NCBI GenBank assembly: GCA_019348195.1
Contig: JAHWJX010000005.1
Location: 1-59,777, forward strand
DNA: 59,777 nucleotides
DNA from: Pseudomonadota bacterium
GTDB taxonomy: Bacteria; Pseudomonadota; Alphaproteobacteria; Caulobacterales; Caulobacteraceae
Reading direction: 5' to 3'
The position numbers and the translations under genes were made by a program. Of the stretch, positions 24,680-33,702 are shown in pieces. Under the pieces are notes generated by a model that saw only the letters and a program-made list of their open reading frames with translations, did not search any database and had not been told where the DNA came from. How positions within the stretch are numbered: the stretch's first letter is position 1; every line of letters starts with the position of its first letter.

Positions 24680-25546
24680 CTAGCCGCCTTGGAAGGCGAC
24701 GTAGATGAAGGCGAACAGGAACAACCAGACCACGTCCACGAAATGCCAGTACCAGGCCGCCGCCTCGAAGCCGAAGTGCTTCTGCGGCGTGAACTGGCCG
24801 GCCATAAGCCGCAGCAGGCAGACCGCCAGGAAGATCGTACCCACCAGCACGTGGAAGCCGTGGAAGCCGGTGGCCATGAAGAAGATGGAGCCATAGAGCT
24901 TCGACGCCGCCGCCTCATCGTTGAAGAAGAGGTTCTCGTGAAGGATCTCCATATATTCATAGGCTTGGATGCTGGTGAACAGCACGCCAAGGATGACGGT
25001 CAAGATCAAGCCCATGCGAGCGGCCTTGCGATTGCCCACCTGAAGCGCGTGGTGCGCCCAGGTGACCGTGGTGCCCGACAGCAGCAGCGTCAGGGTGTTC
25101 ACCAGCGGAAGGTGGAAGGGGTCGAGCGTTTCGACCCCGGCCGGAGGCCAGGTCTCCCAGGCGGTGCGGACCTCCTCGATCGGCGAGAAGGTGCGCACCT
25201 CCGGGAACAGCGCCATCTCGAAGAACATCCAGAAGAAGGCGGCGAAGAACATGATCTCGGAAGCGATGAACAGGATCATGCCGTAACGGAGGCCGATCTG
25301 GACCACAGGCGTGTGCTCGCCCTTGCGGCTTTCCTTGATGACGTCGCGCCACCAGCCGAGCATGGTGTAGGCCACCAGCGCCGCGCCCAGCGCCAACACC
25401 CACCAGGTGCCGGCGTCCAGCCCGAACAGCCCCTTCTTCCAGACCACAAAGCCAATCGCCATGACCAGCCCGCCGATGGAGCCGATCAGCGGCCAGGGGC
25501 TGGGGTTCAGCAGATGATAGTCGTGTCGGACGGCTCCGTGCGCCAT
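24680..25546 (-). CDS. ctaE: Cytochrome c oxidase subunit III
   Basis: Seven-helix subunit III of the aa3 oxidase, 288 residues. HDYHLLNPSPWPLIGS, GMILFIASEIMFFAAFFWMFFE and ATGFHGFHVLVGTIFL are conserved, including the Glu of the SE pair that binds lipid and protects proton flow. It is expected in the inner membrane. The ATG fits the usual N-terminus. It is preceded by ctaG after a 105-base gap and immediately followed by DUF983. Confidence 0.97.
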   Translation of the reverse strand: MAHGAVRHDYHLLNPSPWPLIGSIGGLVMAIGFVVWKKGLFGLDAGTWWVLALGAALVAYTMLGWWRDVIKESRKGEHTPVVQIGLRYGMILFIASEIMFFAAFFWMFFEMALFPEVRTFSPIEEVRTAWETWPPAGVETLDPFHLPLVNTLTLLLSGTTVTWAHHALQVGNRKAARMGLILTVILGVLFTSIQAYEYMEILHENLFFNDEAAASKLYGSIFFMATGFHGFHVLVGTIFLAVCLLRLMAGQFTPQKHFGFEAAAWYWHFVDVVWLFLFAFIYVAFQGG

Positions 25547-25651
25547 CGTTCCCTCACGCTGGATACTGGTCGGAGCCTATAACGCCCGACAGCGCCAAGG
25601 GGCAACGGCCCAGTCTCGAAAGCTCTGGCCCGAAAGCTCTGGCGCCGACGG

Positions 25652-26197
25652 TCAGCCCGGCTTGGCGGGGTCCGTGGGGAAGAAGGTGTAGCTGAGCGTC
25701 AGCTCGTCCACACGGCGGGTCTCCGGATCGGTGGCCAGCTCAGGGTCCACGAAATAGATCACCGGGAACTCGACCGTCTCGCCCGGCTGAATGGTCTGGG
25801 CCTCGAAGCAGAAGCATTGCATCTTGCGGAAGTGGGGGCCCGCGGAAGCCGGCACGACGTTGTAGGTGGCCATACCCGTGGCGGGCCGGTCACTCGTATT
25901 GGTGACCTTGAAATAGGCCATGTTGGTGGCCCCGATCTTGACCACCTGCCGGGTCTGTTCGGTGGTGAACTCCCAGGGGAGGCCGCGCGTGTTGGCGTCG
26001 AAACCCACGGTCACGGTGCGGTCCAGCACGGTCGAGGACGCCTTGTCGGCGCGCCGAGTGGCCCCGTCAAAGCCCGTCACCTGGCAAAAGGCGCGGTAAA
26101 GCGGCACGGCGGCGAAGGCCGCCCCCGTCATGCCCAGCACCACCGCGCCGCAGATTGCGGCCGTTCGCGCCGCAGCCTTGGACCGGGCCGCGCTCAT
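25652..26197 (-). CDS. ctaG: Cytochrome c oxidase copper-insertion protein CtaG (Cox11)
   Basis: CtaG delivers copper to the CuB site of subunit I. It has one N-terminal TM (about 11-30) and a periplasmic immunoglobulin-like domain. The copper motif appears as KMQCFCFEAQTI with two cysteines, plus VPLYRAFCQVTGF with the third, which is the full Cox11 set. The start MSAARSK (ATG 26197) overlaps the CoxF-like stop by 4 bases. 181 residues. Confidence 0.96.
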   Translation of the reverse strand: MSAARSKAAARTAAICGAVVLGMTGAAFAAVPLYRAFCQVTGFDGATRRADKASSTVLDRTVTVGFDANTRGLPWEFTTEQTRQVVKIGATNMAYFKVTNTSDRPATGMATYNVVPASAGPHFRKMQCFCFEAQTIQPGETVEFPVIYFVDPELATDPETRRVDELTLSYTFFPTDPAKPG

Positions 26198-26376
26198 CGG
26201 ACGACCTGGCCGGCCGCAACGGGCTGGGCGGCGGTGCTCTGCTTCAGGCGCACGGCGGTGATCGAAAAGACCAGGGCGGCGAACAAGACGCACAGCAAGG
26301 CGATGGCCAGGCTGCGACGGCGCCGCGCGGCGGCGGCGGCCGCCCCTTCTCTGAACGGGTCGTGGGGGGCGTTCAT
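26194..26376 (-). CDS. Small CoxF-like membrane protein
   Basis: A 60-residue protein with an Arg cluster (ARRRR) and a single helix LAIALLCVLFAALVFSITAVRL. Both ends are coupled by 4-base overlaps: its ATG overlaps ctaB and its stop overlaps ctaG. Small single-pass proteins occupy this position in many alphaproteobacterial cox clusters (often called CoxF). It probably aids oxidase assembly, but the sequence itself gives no mechanism. Confidence 0.75.
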   Translation of the reverse strand: MNAPHDPFREGAAAAAARRRRSLAIALLCVLFAALVFSITAVRLKQSTAAQPVAAGQVVR

Positions 26377-27344
26377 ACGGCCGCTCCGATCAGGCGTTCG
26401 GCCAGGAGCACGGCGAAGAGGCCGAACAGGTAAAGGATGGAATAGGCGAACAGGTCGCGGGCGGGCTTCGCCTGGGCCTTGGCGTCATACAGGTCGCCGT
26501 CGCGTCCGGCCCAGCCGTCCGGCGCGTCTCCGGCGCGAGACCGGAACACCCGCCAGGCGAGTAGCAGGAACACTGCGCCGCCGCCGACACTGGCCGCCGC
26601 ATAGGCCCAGCCGCCGAGGCCCACCAGCGCCGGCGCCACGCCCACGGGCGCCAGGATCAAGCTGTAGAGCAGGATGGCGCGGCGCGTGACGGCAGGGCCC
26701 TTCATCACGGGCAGCATCGGCACTTTCGCGCGAGCGTAGTCGTCGCTGGCGTAGAGCGACAGCGCCCAGAAGTGCGGCGGGGTCCACAGGAAGATGAGCG
26801 CGAACAGCAGCCAGGCCTCGGCAGGGGCGGTCCCGGTCGCGGCGGCCCAGCCGATCACGGGCGGCAGCGCGCCGGCCGCCCCGCCGATCACGATGTTCTG
26901 GGGCGTCCGACGCTTCAGCCACACGGTGTAGACCAGGGCGTAGAAGACGATGGTGAACACCAGCAGGCTCGAGGCCAAGGCGTTGGTCGCCAGCCCCATC
27001 AGCAGCACGGCGAACAGACCCAAGGCCGCCCCGAAGCCATAGGCTTCCGGCGCCGGCACCCTGCCCGCCGCCACCGGGCGTCCGCGGGTGCGCTTCATGA
27101 CCGCATCGATGTCCGCATCGAAGGCCATGTTCAGGGCGCCGGCGGCGCCCGCGCCCACCGCGATGCAGAGCACGGCCACCCCGGCCGTGAGCGGATGGAT
27201 CGGCGCGCCCGAGCACACCATGCCCGTGAGCCCGGTGAACACCACCAGCGACATCACCCGCGGCTTCAGCAGGGCGAGATAGTCGCGCCAGGTCGCAACG
27301 GCCTGGGCGCTCGGGGCGGGGCTGGTGAGGACGGCGTCGGCCAT
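26373..27344 (-). CDS. ctaB: Protoheme IX farnesyltransferase (heme O synthase)
   Basis: CtaB farnesylates heme B to heme O, the precursor of heme A for this aa3 oxidase. It is an UbiA-type membrane protein of 323 residues with about nine helices. The prenyl-diphosphate motif NMAFDADIDAVMKRTRGRP and the second Asp-rich loop (YASDDYARAKVPMLPV) are intact. The ATG at 27344 (MADAVLTSP) is preferred to a TTG six codons earlier. A terminator-like hairpin stands between ctaD and this gene. Confidence 0.96.
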   Translation of the reverse strand: MADAVLTSPAPSAQAVATWRDYLALLKPRVMSLVVFTGLTGMVCSGAPIHPLTAGVAVLCIAVGAGAAGALNMAFDADIDAVMKRTRGRPVAAGRVPAPEAYGFGAALGLFAVLLMGLATNALASSLLVFTIVFYALVYTVWLKRRTPQNIVIGGAAGALPPVIGWAAATGTAPAEAWLLFALIFLWTPPHFWALSLYASDDYARAKVPMLPVMKGPAVTRRAILLYSLILAPVGVAPALVGLGGWAYAAASVGGGAVFLLLAWRVFRSRAGDAPDGWAGRDGDLYDAKAQAKPARDLFAYSILYLFGLFAVLLAERLIGAAV

Positions 27345-27360
27345 GCCGCAGGGAGTCTCC

Positions 27361-27396
27361 AAAAGGAAGCTCCCGCCCGGTGCGCCGGACGGGAGC
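27361..27396 (-). terminator. Terminator or attenuator between ctaD and ctaB
   Basis: On the minus strand a 7-bp plus 4-bp stem with one mismatch (27369-27396, loop CGCA) is followed by TTCCTTTT (27368-27361). It sits in the 78-base gap after ctaD and just before the ctaB start. It probably lowers transcription of the assembly genes relative to the structural subunits. Confidence 0.65.
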
Positions 27397-27422
27397 CGTA
27401 TATAGTCGCCCGACCTCCGGGA

Positions 27423-29105
27423 TCAGTGCCCTTCGGCGCGGACCACGGGGGGATCGTTGAACTGGTGGAAGGGCGGCGGGCTAGGCAGGGTCCACTCAAG
27501 CGTGGTGGCTCCGATGCCCCAGGGGTTCGGCACGCCCTTGCGCCGACGAATCGCGGCCTCGGCCAGCATGATGAAGAAGAAGGCGAGCCCGGCCACCATG
27601 ATGAAATAGCCGATCGACGACACCTGATTCCAGAATGCGAAGGCGTCGGGGTAGTCGACGTAGCGGCGCGGCATCCCCTGCATGCCCAGGAAGTGCTGCG
27701 GGAAGAAGATCACATTTACGCCGATAAAGAAGATCCAAAAGTGGATCAGCCCCAGGATCTCGTTGTACTTCACGCCGAACATCTTCTCGAACCAATAGTA
27801 GAACCCGGCGAAGATGGAGTAAATCGCTCCCAGAGAGAGCACATAGTGGAAGTGCGCCACCACGTAATAGGTGTCGTGGAAGGTGTAGTCCATGCCGGCG
27901 TTGGCCAGCACCACGCCGGTCACGCCTCCGATGGTGAACAGAAAGATGAAGCCCATCGCCCACAGCATGGGCACCTTGAACTCAATCGACCCGCCCCACA
28001 TGGTCGCGATCCAGCTGAAGATCTTCACCCCGGTGGGCACGGCGATGATCATGGTCGCGGCCACGAAATAGGCGCGCATGTTGATGGGCGTGCCGTCCGT
28101 GTACATGTGGTGGGCCCACACCACGAAACCGATGAAGCCGATCGCCACCATGGCGTAGGCCATGGCGAGATAGCCGAACACCGGCTTCTTGCTGAAGGTG
28201 GCCACGATGTGGCTGACCATGCCGAAGCCCGGCAGGATCATGATGTACACCTCCGGGTGGCCGAAGAACCAGAACAGGTGCTGGAACATCACGGGGTCGC
28301 CGCCCGCGCCCGGGTTGAAGAAGGCCGTGCCGAAGTTCCGGTCGGTCAGCAGCATGGTGATGGCGCCGGCGAGCACGGGCAGGGAAAGCAGCAGCAGGAA
28401 GCTGGTGATCAGCACCGACCAGGCGAACAAGGGCATGCGGTGCAGGGTCATGCCCGGCGCGCGCATGTTGAAGATGGTGGTGATGAAGTTGATCGCCCCC
28501 AGGATGGAGGCCGCCCCCGCCAGGTGGAGGGAGAAGATGACCAGGTCCATGGCCGGGCCGGCGTGGCCCGAGGTCGACAAGGGCGGGTAGATGGTCCAGC
28601 CCGTGCCAGCGCCCAGCCCCTGGCCGCCGTCCACGAAAGGCGTGATCATCAGCAGCACAAAGGCCGCCGCCGTCAGCCAGAAGCTGACGTTGTTCATCCG
28701 GGGAAAGGCCATGTCCGGCGCCCCGATCATGAGGGGGACAAACCAGTTGCCGAAACCGCCGATCATGGCGGGCATGACCGTGAAGAAGATCATGATCAGG
28801 GCGTGGGCGGTGACCACGACGTTGTACCCGTGCTTGCCCTCGAACACGCCCAGCCGATCGAGCAGGGAGCCTTCGGTGAAGACCTGCAGGCCGGGTTCAT
28901 AGAGCTCCCAGCGGATAAGGCCGGACAGGATGCCGCCCACCGTCCCGGCCACAATGGCCAGGATCAGGTACAGCGTGCCGATATCCTTGTGGTTGGTGGA
29001 GAAGAACCAGCGCGCGAAGAACCCCGGCTTGTGGTCGGAGTCCGCGTGCTCGGGATGGGTGTCGTGAGTGCCCGAATACTCGCGGGCGGCGGGGGTGGTG
29101 GCCAT
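27423..29105 (-). CDS. ctaD: Cytochrome c oxidase subunit I (aa3 type)
   Basis: The catalytic subunit with heme a, heme a3 and CuB. Twelve helices are expected in 560 residues. The CuB/heme a3 centre is visible in [17 protein letters not shown] (His-Tyr crosslink region), HHMYTDG and [11 protein letters not shown]; the first heme a ligand is in [10 protein letters not shown]. The E of HPE is present, indicating an A1-type proton pathway. The ATG begins [10 protein letters not shown]. It follows ctaC by 9 bases. Confidence 0.98.
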   Translation of the reverse strand: MATTPAAREYSGTHDTHPEHADSDHKPGFFARWFFSTNHKDIGTLYLILAIVAGTVGGILSGLIRWELYEPGLQVFTEGSLLDRLGVFEGKHGYNVVVTAHALIMIFFTVMPAMIGGFGNWFVPLMIGAPDMAFPRMNNVSFWLTAAAFVLLMITPFVDGGQGLGAGTGWTIYPPLSTSGHAGPAMDLVIFSLHLAGAASILGAINFITTIFNMRAPGMTLHRMPLFAWSVLITSFLLLLSLPVLAGAITMLLTDRNFGTAFFNPGAGGDPVMFQHLFWFFGHPEVYIMILPGFGMVSHIVATFSKKPVFGYLAMAYAMVAIGFIGFVVWAHHMYTDGTPINMRAYFVAATMIIAVPTGVKIFSWIATMWGGSIEFKVPMLWAMGFIFLFTIGGVTGVVLANAGMDYTFHDTYYVVAHFHYVLSLGAIYSIFAGFYYWFEKMFGVKYNEILGLIHFWIFFIGVNVIFFPQHFLGMQGMPRRYVDYPDAFAFWNQVSSIGYFIMVAGLAFFFIMLAEAAIRRRKGVPNPWGIGATTLEWTLPSPPPFHQFNDPPVVRAEGH

Positions 29106-29114
29106 CGTCGGACC

Positions 29115-30206
29115 TTACTGAGCCGGCGCCGCGGCGGGGGCCGCGGGCGTGGGGGACGTGGGAACGGAGCCCGCCGGGCGCGGGTCGCCCCCGGCGGGAT
29201 TGGGTGCGGCGGGGTTGGCGGCCGCCGGGGTGACCGGGGCCGCTGGCACGGTGGAGGCGGCCGGAGTTCCGATCTGGCCCGCGGCGGCGGCGGCCGGCTG
29301 CGGCGCCGTAGTTTGCGGACCGGCGGCGGCCCCCGGCACGGTGGGCGGGGCTGCAGAGGCTGCCGAGGCCGGGCGCTGGCCCAGCACGCCGCCGTTGCGA
29401 ACCACCCAGGCCGCGAACTCCGCGCGGGGGACCACCCGGACCTCGACCGGCATAAAGGCGTGGTCGGCGCCGCACAGCTCGCGGCAGTTCCCGTAATAGG
29501 TGCCGACCCGGTCAGCCTTGAACCAGGTTTCGTTGATCCGGCCGGGAATGGCGTCGAAGGTGTAGCCGAACGCCGGCATGCCCCAACTATGGATGACGTC
29601 GGCGCCGGTGATCAGCACCTTCACCACCGCGCCCTGGGGCACCACCATGGGATTGTCCACCGCCAGCTTGAAGGGCCGGCCCGCTGCGCGCGCCTGGTCC
29701 TCCGGCAGCATGGTGGAGGTGATCTCGGCGATCTCCTGATCGGGATACTCATAGCCCCAGTACCACTGGTAGCCGGTGACTTTCACCGTGAGATCGGCGC
29801 GTGGGATGTCGTTGAACTGGAACAGCAGCTTGTAGCTGAAGATGGCGATGAACAGCAGGATCAGGACGGGCGCAATCGTCCACATCACCTCCACTGGGGT
29901 GTTGTGGGTAAAGCGCGCCGGCGTGGGGTTCGCCTTGCTGTTGAAGCGCACGGCCACATAGATCATCAGCCCGAGCACAAAGAGCGTGATCAGGACGATC
30001 GCCGGCGTGAGGATGGCGTTGTGGAAGAAGTGTGCGGCTTCGGCGACCTCCGTCCCGGGCGGCTGAAGCCCCATGGTGGGACCGGGGGTGGGCTGGCCCA
30101 GAAGGTCTTGCGCGAACGCCGCGCCTGCGAAGGCCGTCACGCCTCCTGCAACCAGAACGCCGAGCAGGCCGCCCGGTGCGTTCCTGGTCAGCCGTGAATT
30201 CCGCAT
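29115..30206 (-). CDS. ctaC: Cytochrome c oxidase subunit II with long Ala/Pro tail
   Basis: Subunit II binds CuA and receives electrons from cytochrome c. After a Sec signal (ending AGAAFAQ) two helices are visible (FHNAILTPAIVLITLFVLGL and VEVMWTIAPVLILLFIAIF), followed by the cupredoxin domain with GYQWYWGYEYP and the CuA site GNCRELCGADHAFMPVEV. The start is the ATG at 30206 with AGGGA upstream. The last ~88 of 363 residues form a low-complexity Ala/Pro/Gly-rich periplasmic tail, longer than in most relatives. First gene of the oxidase cluster. Confidence 0.97.
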   Translation of the reverse strand: MRNSRLTRNAPGGLLGVLVAGGVTAFAGAAFAQDLLGQPTPGPTMGLQPPGTEVAEAAHFFHNAILTPAIVLITLFVLGLMIYVAVRFNSKANPTPARFTHNTPVEVMWTIAPVLILLFIAIFSYKLLFQFNDIPRADLTVKVTGYQWYWGYEYPDQEIAEITSTMLPEDQARAAGRPFKLAVDNPMVVPQGAVVKVLITGADVIHSWGMPAFGYTFDAIPGRINETWFKADRVGTYYGNCRELCGADHAFMPVEVRVVPRAEFAAWVVRNGGVLGQRPASAASAAPPTVPGAAAGPQTTAPQPAAAAAGQIGTPAASTVPAAPVTPAAANPAAPNPAGGDPRPAGSVPTSPTPAAPAAAPAQ

Positions 30207-30360
30207 CCGTCCCTCGCACTCGCCGTCGGGAACGCCCGCCGACCCGCCACAGATAAGCCGCCTCCCCCTTGCTACACGCGGCAGCACCGCGCGAAACGCC
30301 GCAGGACGGGGAGGCTGATCAGCTGGAGGCTCTACCGGCTCGCACGGGCCTTGCCAAGCG

Positions 30361-30380
30361 GCTCCGGCCGAAGCCGGAGC
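30361..30380. terminator. Perfect hairpin downstream of the fasciclin gene
   Basis: GCTCCGGC (30361-30368) and GCCGGAGC (30373-30380) enclose a CGAA loop. There is no T tract on either strand. It lies 40 bases past the stop of the minus-strand fasciclin gene and 155 bases upstream of ctaC, so it may be a transcript end or an RNA stabiliser. The remainder of 30207-30420 shows nothing else. Confidence 0.45.
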
Positions 30381-30420
30381 GCGCCTGGGCGCCCACTTGA
30401 ACCGTTCGGGAGGGCTGAAC

Positions 30421-31080
30421 TCAGCGGGGCATCAGGACCTTGTCGACGACGTGGATCACGCCGTTGGATTGCATCACGTCGCCCTGGGTGACCCGCGCCG
30501 TTCCACCGCTTTCGTCCATGACGGTGAGCCCGTTACCGCTCATGTGGACCATGAGCCGGCTGCCTTCGACGGTGGTGAGGTTGGCGGTGCCGTTGCCGGC
30601 GCGCACCCGGGCCATCAGGTCGGCCGCCGTGAGCCGGCCGGGCACCACGTGATAGGTCAGCACCTTCTGCAGCTGAGCGCGGTTGGCGTCCTGCATGAGC
30701 GAGTTCCTGGCGGAGGCCGGAACGGCGTTGAAGGCCGTGTCGGTGGGCGCAAATACGGTGAAGGGGCCCGGGCCCGACAGGGTGTCGGCCAGCTGCGCCT
30801 GGACCACGGCCGCGACCAGGGTGCGGTGGATGGGGGAATTCTGAGCGTTCTGGACGATGTTGCGGTTGGCGTACATGGGCGCGCCCGCTACCGTGACGCT
30901 GCCCGAGCCCGAGGCTCCCATCGAGCCCGAGTTCATGGAGCCGCCGCTCATGGAGGCTTCGGCGCCCATGGAGCCCGCCGCGGCGTCCTCGTTCATCATG
31001 CCGGCGCCGGGCATCCCCGCGCAGGCGGACAGAGTTGCGGTGCAGGCCGCGCCCGTGATCAAGCTAAACATTCGGTTCAT
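30421..31080 (-). CDS. Fasciclin (FAS1) domain lipoprotein
   Basis: A lipoprotein signal (MFSLITGAACTATLSAC, lipobox LSAC) is followed by a Met/Gly/Ser-rich linker of about 45 residues and one FAS1 domain from ~80 to the end. The FAS1 boxes TVFAPTDTAFNAVP and VLTYHVVPGRLTAADL plus the closing GVIHVVDKVLMP are present. FAS1 domains mediate adhesion or surface interactions. The ATG at 31080 has GAGGA about 10 bases upstream; another ATG two codons earlier is possible. It stands alone between pdxH and ctaC. Confidence 0.88.
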   Translation of the reverse strand: MNRMFSLITGAACTATLSACAGMPGAGMMNEDAAAGSMGAEASMSGGSMNSGSMGASGSGSVTVAGAPMYANRNIVQNAQNSPIHRTLVAAVVQAQLADTLSGPGPFTVFAPTDTAFNAVPASARNSLMQDANRAQLQKVLTYHVVPGRLTAADLMARVRAGNGTANLTTVEGSRLMVHMSGNGLTVMDESGGTARVTQGDVMQSNGVIHVVDKVLMPR

Positions 31081-31188
31081 GACCATCTTCCTCGTCGACA
31101 AACCGACACACCGTCGGCCCTTCTCTAGCGTTCAACCGGGCCGTTGGTGGCGCGGCGGACCGCTCTGGGCGTTAATGCCGCAGCCGGC

Positions 31189-31851
31189 TTAAGGCTGCAG
31201 GCGGCCGGTGCGCCAACCCCCGGCCTCGCGATCGAAGGTCAGTCGGTCGTGCAGCCGGAAAGGCCGATCACGCCAGAACTCCCAGGTATCGGGGATGATG
31301 CGCCAGCCGCTCCAATAGTTCGGGCGCACGGGATCGGCTCCGGACAGCCCGGCCTCCACCTCCGCGATCCGCGCTTCCAAGGCTTCCCGGCTCTCCAACG
31401 GACGGGATTGGCGGGAGGCTATCGCCCCGATCCGGGCGTCCCGTGCGCGCCCGGCGAAATAGGCGTCCGCCTCCGCCGCGCTGACCGGCCCGGCTCGTCC
31501 GCGCACCCTGACCTGGCGGCGAAGCGTCTTCCAATGAAAGACCACCGCTGCCCGCGGATCGGCCGCGAGCTGGACGCCCTTGGCGCTCTCCAGATTGGTG
31601 TAGAAGGTGAAGCCGCCCGCCTCCAGCCCCTTCAACAGCACGACCCGGACATCCGGGGCCCCCTGGCCGTCCACGGTGGCCAGGGCGAAGGCGTTGGGGT
31701 CGTTCGGCTCCGTGGCCTTGGCCGCTTCCAGCCAGCGGGAGAAAAGGGCGAAGGGGTCCGTCTCAGCCCACATGGTCTCGTCGGCGTTGGCGGCCGCCTG
31801 GCCGAGATAATCCTCGCGGGTGGGGGACGGCGGGATCAGCGGCTCGGTCAT
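31189..31851 (-). CDS. pdxH: Pyridoxamine 5'-phosphate oxidase
   Basis: PdxH oxidises PNP or PMP to pyridoxal phosphate with FMN. Conserved blocks: PDVRVVLLKGLEAGGFTFYT (FMN), KTLRRQVRVRG, SRQSRPL and the C-terminal WRDRPFRLHDRLTF. 220 residues, cytoplasmic, near the family's usual length. The ATG is the first in frame with a plausible N-terminus (TREDYL). Its promoter region is shared with the divergent J-like gene, 76 bases apart. Confidence 0.96.
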   Translation of the reverse strand: MTEPLIPPSPTREDYLGQAAANADETMWAETDPFALFSRWLEAAKATEPNDPNAFALATVDGQGAPDVRVVLLKGLEAGGFTFYTNLESAKGVQLAADPRAAVVFHWKTLRRQVRVRGRAGPVSAAEADAYFAGRARDARIGAIASRQSRPLESREALEARIAEVEAGLSGADPVRPNYWSGWRIIPDTWEFWRDRPFRLHDRLTFDREAGGWRTGRLQP

Positions 31852-31888
31852 GGCGCTTCTCTAGGCCGCACCGGCCCGGGAAGCGAGG

Positions 31889-31903
31889 TTAACCCTTTGT
31901 TGA
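31889..31903 (+). promoter_or_regulatory. CtrA-box-like sequence between pdxH and the J-like gene
   Basis: TTAA (31889-31892), seven bases, then TTGA (31900-31903) differs by one base from the CtrA recognition pattern TTAA-N7-TTAA of Caulobacterales. Another TTAA follows at 31906-31909. It lies in the 76-base divergent gap and could regulate either gene. Such matches occur by chance. Confidence 0.25.
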
Positions 31904-31927
31904 CCTTAACGGACCAGGGTCTTCAGC

Positions 31928-32431
31928 GTGATTCGCTCCGACCGCCGCGCCCGAACCCACGCCAAGGCCGACTTCGCCCTCCTGGGCGCGCCCGCCGGCG
32001 CCGATGGATCCGCGGTGCGCCGCGCCTTTCTGCAAGCGGTCAAGGCCGCCCGACCGGACCAGGGCGGCGATCCCGAACAGTATCGCGAGATCATCGCCGC
32101 CTACCGGCGCCTGCAGGGGCCGGCCGGACCCGACGACCTCGATGTGCGCCTGGAGGTGAAGATCAACGCCGAACTGGCCCGCACGGGCGGCCACAAGCTG
32201 GTGGGCCTGCCGGACGGACGGCGTTTGCGCGTGAAGATTCCTCCCGGCCTGGACGACGGCGATATCCTGCGGCTGTCGCGCCAGGGGCTGAACGCGCCTG
32301 GCCGCTGGGGGGACGTCTACCTGACCCTGCGGGTGGCCGAACCGGTCCGCGTGGTGCCGCCGCGCCCCCCCGCAACCCCGCCCAACACCGAACACCTGCT
32401 GCGCCGGTTCCAGGACAGCTGGGCGGCCTGA
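31928..32431 (+). CDS. J-like protein with DnaJ C-terminal substrate domain, HPD replaced by RPD
   Basis: A 167-residue protein. The first ~60 residues resemble a J domain (FALLGAPAGADGSAVRRAFL ... EQYREIIAAYRRL), but the essential HPD is RPD (AARPDQGGD). Residues ~75-140 match part of the DnaJ C-terminal beta domain (INAELARTGGHKLVGLPDG, VKIPPGLDDGDILRLSRQG, GDVYLTLRV). The zinc-finger and Gly/Phe parts are missing. The GTG start lies 77 bases from pdxH and the gene runs into aroC with a 23-base gap. Without the His it should not stimulate DnaK normally. Confidence 0.8.
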   Translation: MIRSDRRARTHAKADFALLGAPAGADGSAVRRAFLQAVKAARPDQGGDPEQYREIIAAYRRLQGPAGPDDLDVRLEVKINAELARTGGHKLVGLPDGRRLRVKIPPGLDDGDILRLSRQGLNAPGRWGDVYLTLRVAEPVRVVPPRPPATPPNTEHLLRRFQDSWAA

Positions 32432-32454
32432 CCCCGCTCCGCTAAAGCGGGGCC

Positions 32455-33522
32455 ATGTCGCACAACACCTTCGGTCGGCTGTTCCGAGTGACCACCTGGG
32501 GCGAAAGCCACGGGCCGGCCATCGGCTGCGTGGTCGACGGCTGCCCGCCGGGGATCGCGCTGAGCGAGGCCGAGATCCAGCCCTGGCTGGACCGCCGCAG
32601 GCCGGGAACCAGCCGCTTCGTCACCCAAAGGCGCGAGCCGGATCAGGTGCGGATCCTGTCCGGCGTGTACGAGGGCGTCACCACGGGCACGCCCATCAGC
32701 CTCCTCATCGATAACCAAGATGTCCGCTCCAAGGACTACGCGGGGATCACCGACGTTTTCCGGCCCGGCCACGCCGACTGGACCTACCAAGCCAAGTACG
32801 GGGTCCGCGATCCGCGCGGCGGCGGCCGCTCCTCGGCGCGTGAGACGGCCGCCCGGGTGGCTGCGGGCGCGGTCGCCCGCAAGATCATCGCGGGCGTGAG
32901 GGTTCGCGCAGCGGTGGTCCAGGTCGGGCCGCACGCCGTGGACCGCGCTCGATGGGACTGGGCCGAGGTCGAGCGCAACGCCGTCTTCTGCCCCGATCCC
33001 GAGAGCGTTCCCATCTGGGAGGCGCACCTGGACGCGGTGCGCAAGGCAGGCTCCTCGAGCGGCGCGGTGGTGGAGGTCGAGGCCTTGGGCGTGCCGCCCG
33101 GCTGGGGCGCGCCCGTCCACGCCAAGCTGGACGCCGAGCTGGCGGGCGCGCTGATGTCCATCAACGCGGTCAAGGGGGTCGAGATCGGCGCGGGCTTCGC
33201 CTCCGCCCTGATGTCCGGCGCCGAAGATGTCGACGAGATGCGCGCGGGCCAGGACGGGCCCGTATTCCTGTCGAACCACAACGGAGGCGTCCTGGGCGGC
33301 ATCAGCACCGGGCAGCCGTTGGTGGCGCGGATCGCGGTCAAGCCCACCGCCTCTGTTTCGACCCCGCTTCGGACGGTTGATCGGGATGGAAAGGACGCCG
33401 AGATCCGCACCACGGGCCGCCACGACCCCTGCGTGGGCCTGCGGGCGGCGCCGGTGGCCGAGGCCGTCACCGCCTGCGTCCTGGCGGACGCCTTTTTGCA
33501 GCACCGGGCTCAGGTGGGATAG
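32455..33522 (+). CDS. aroC: Chorismate synthase
   Basis: AroC converts EPSP to chorismate, using reduced FMN. The signatures [20 protein letters not shown] (6-25), [11 protein letters not shown] and the closing [20 protein letters not shown] are complete, including the catalytic His residues. 355 residues, soluble. The ATG has no strong ribosome site; coupling to the J-like gene is plausible. It ends before the long hsp20 leader. Confidence 0.97.
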   Translation: MSHNTFGRLFRVTTWGESHGPAIGCVVDGCPPGIALSEAEIQPWLDRRRPGTSRFVTQRREPDQVRILSGVYEGVTTGTPISLLIDNQDVRSKDYAGITDVFRPGHADWTYQAKYGVRDPRGGGRSSARETAARVAAGAVARKIIAGVRVRAAVVQVGPHAVDRARWDWAEVERNAVFCPDPESVPIWEAHLDAVRKAGSSSGAVVEVEALGVPPGWGAPVHAKLDAELAGALMSINAVKGVEIGAGFASALMSGAEDVDEMRAGQDGPVFLSNHNGGVLGGISTGQPLVARIAVKPTASVSTPLRTVDRDGKDAEIRTTGRHDPCVGLRAAPVAEAVTACVLADAFLQHRAQVG

Positions 33523-33702
33523 CTCCACTCTCCCGATCACCGCCCGGAAGTCGGGCTCATCTACGCCAGGGCGCATGGTCGCCGACCCGGATGCGCTCCG
33601 ATCCAGCCATGGACCCGGCCTTCGCCGAGGAGAGCGGCAAAGAGGATGATTTTGCTCGGTCTAACCCTTGCGACGTCGCAGCCTGCGCCTACCTACCCCG
33701 TT

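Noticed and set aside
26772-30197. An open frame of 1141 codons on the plus strand opposite ctaB, ctaG-side genes and ctaD/ctaC
   Set aside because: It is exactly antisense to clearly conserved oxidase genes, is rich in His/Gly/Arg as expected from the reverse of hydrophobic helices in GC-rich DNA, and shows no domain.
33661-33700. A heat-shock (RpoH) promoter ahead of hsp20
   Set aside because: CTTGCGA and a CCTACC/CCCC segment exist, but the spacing and second box do not match the consensus well enough.
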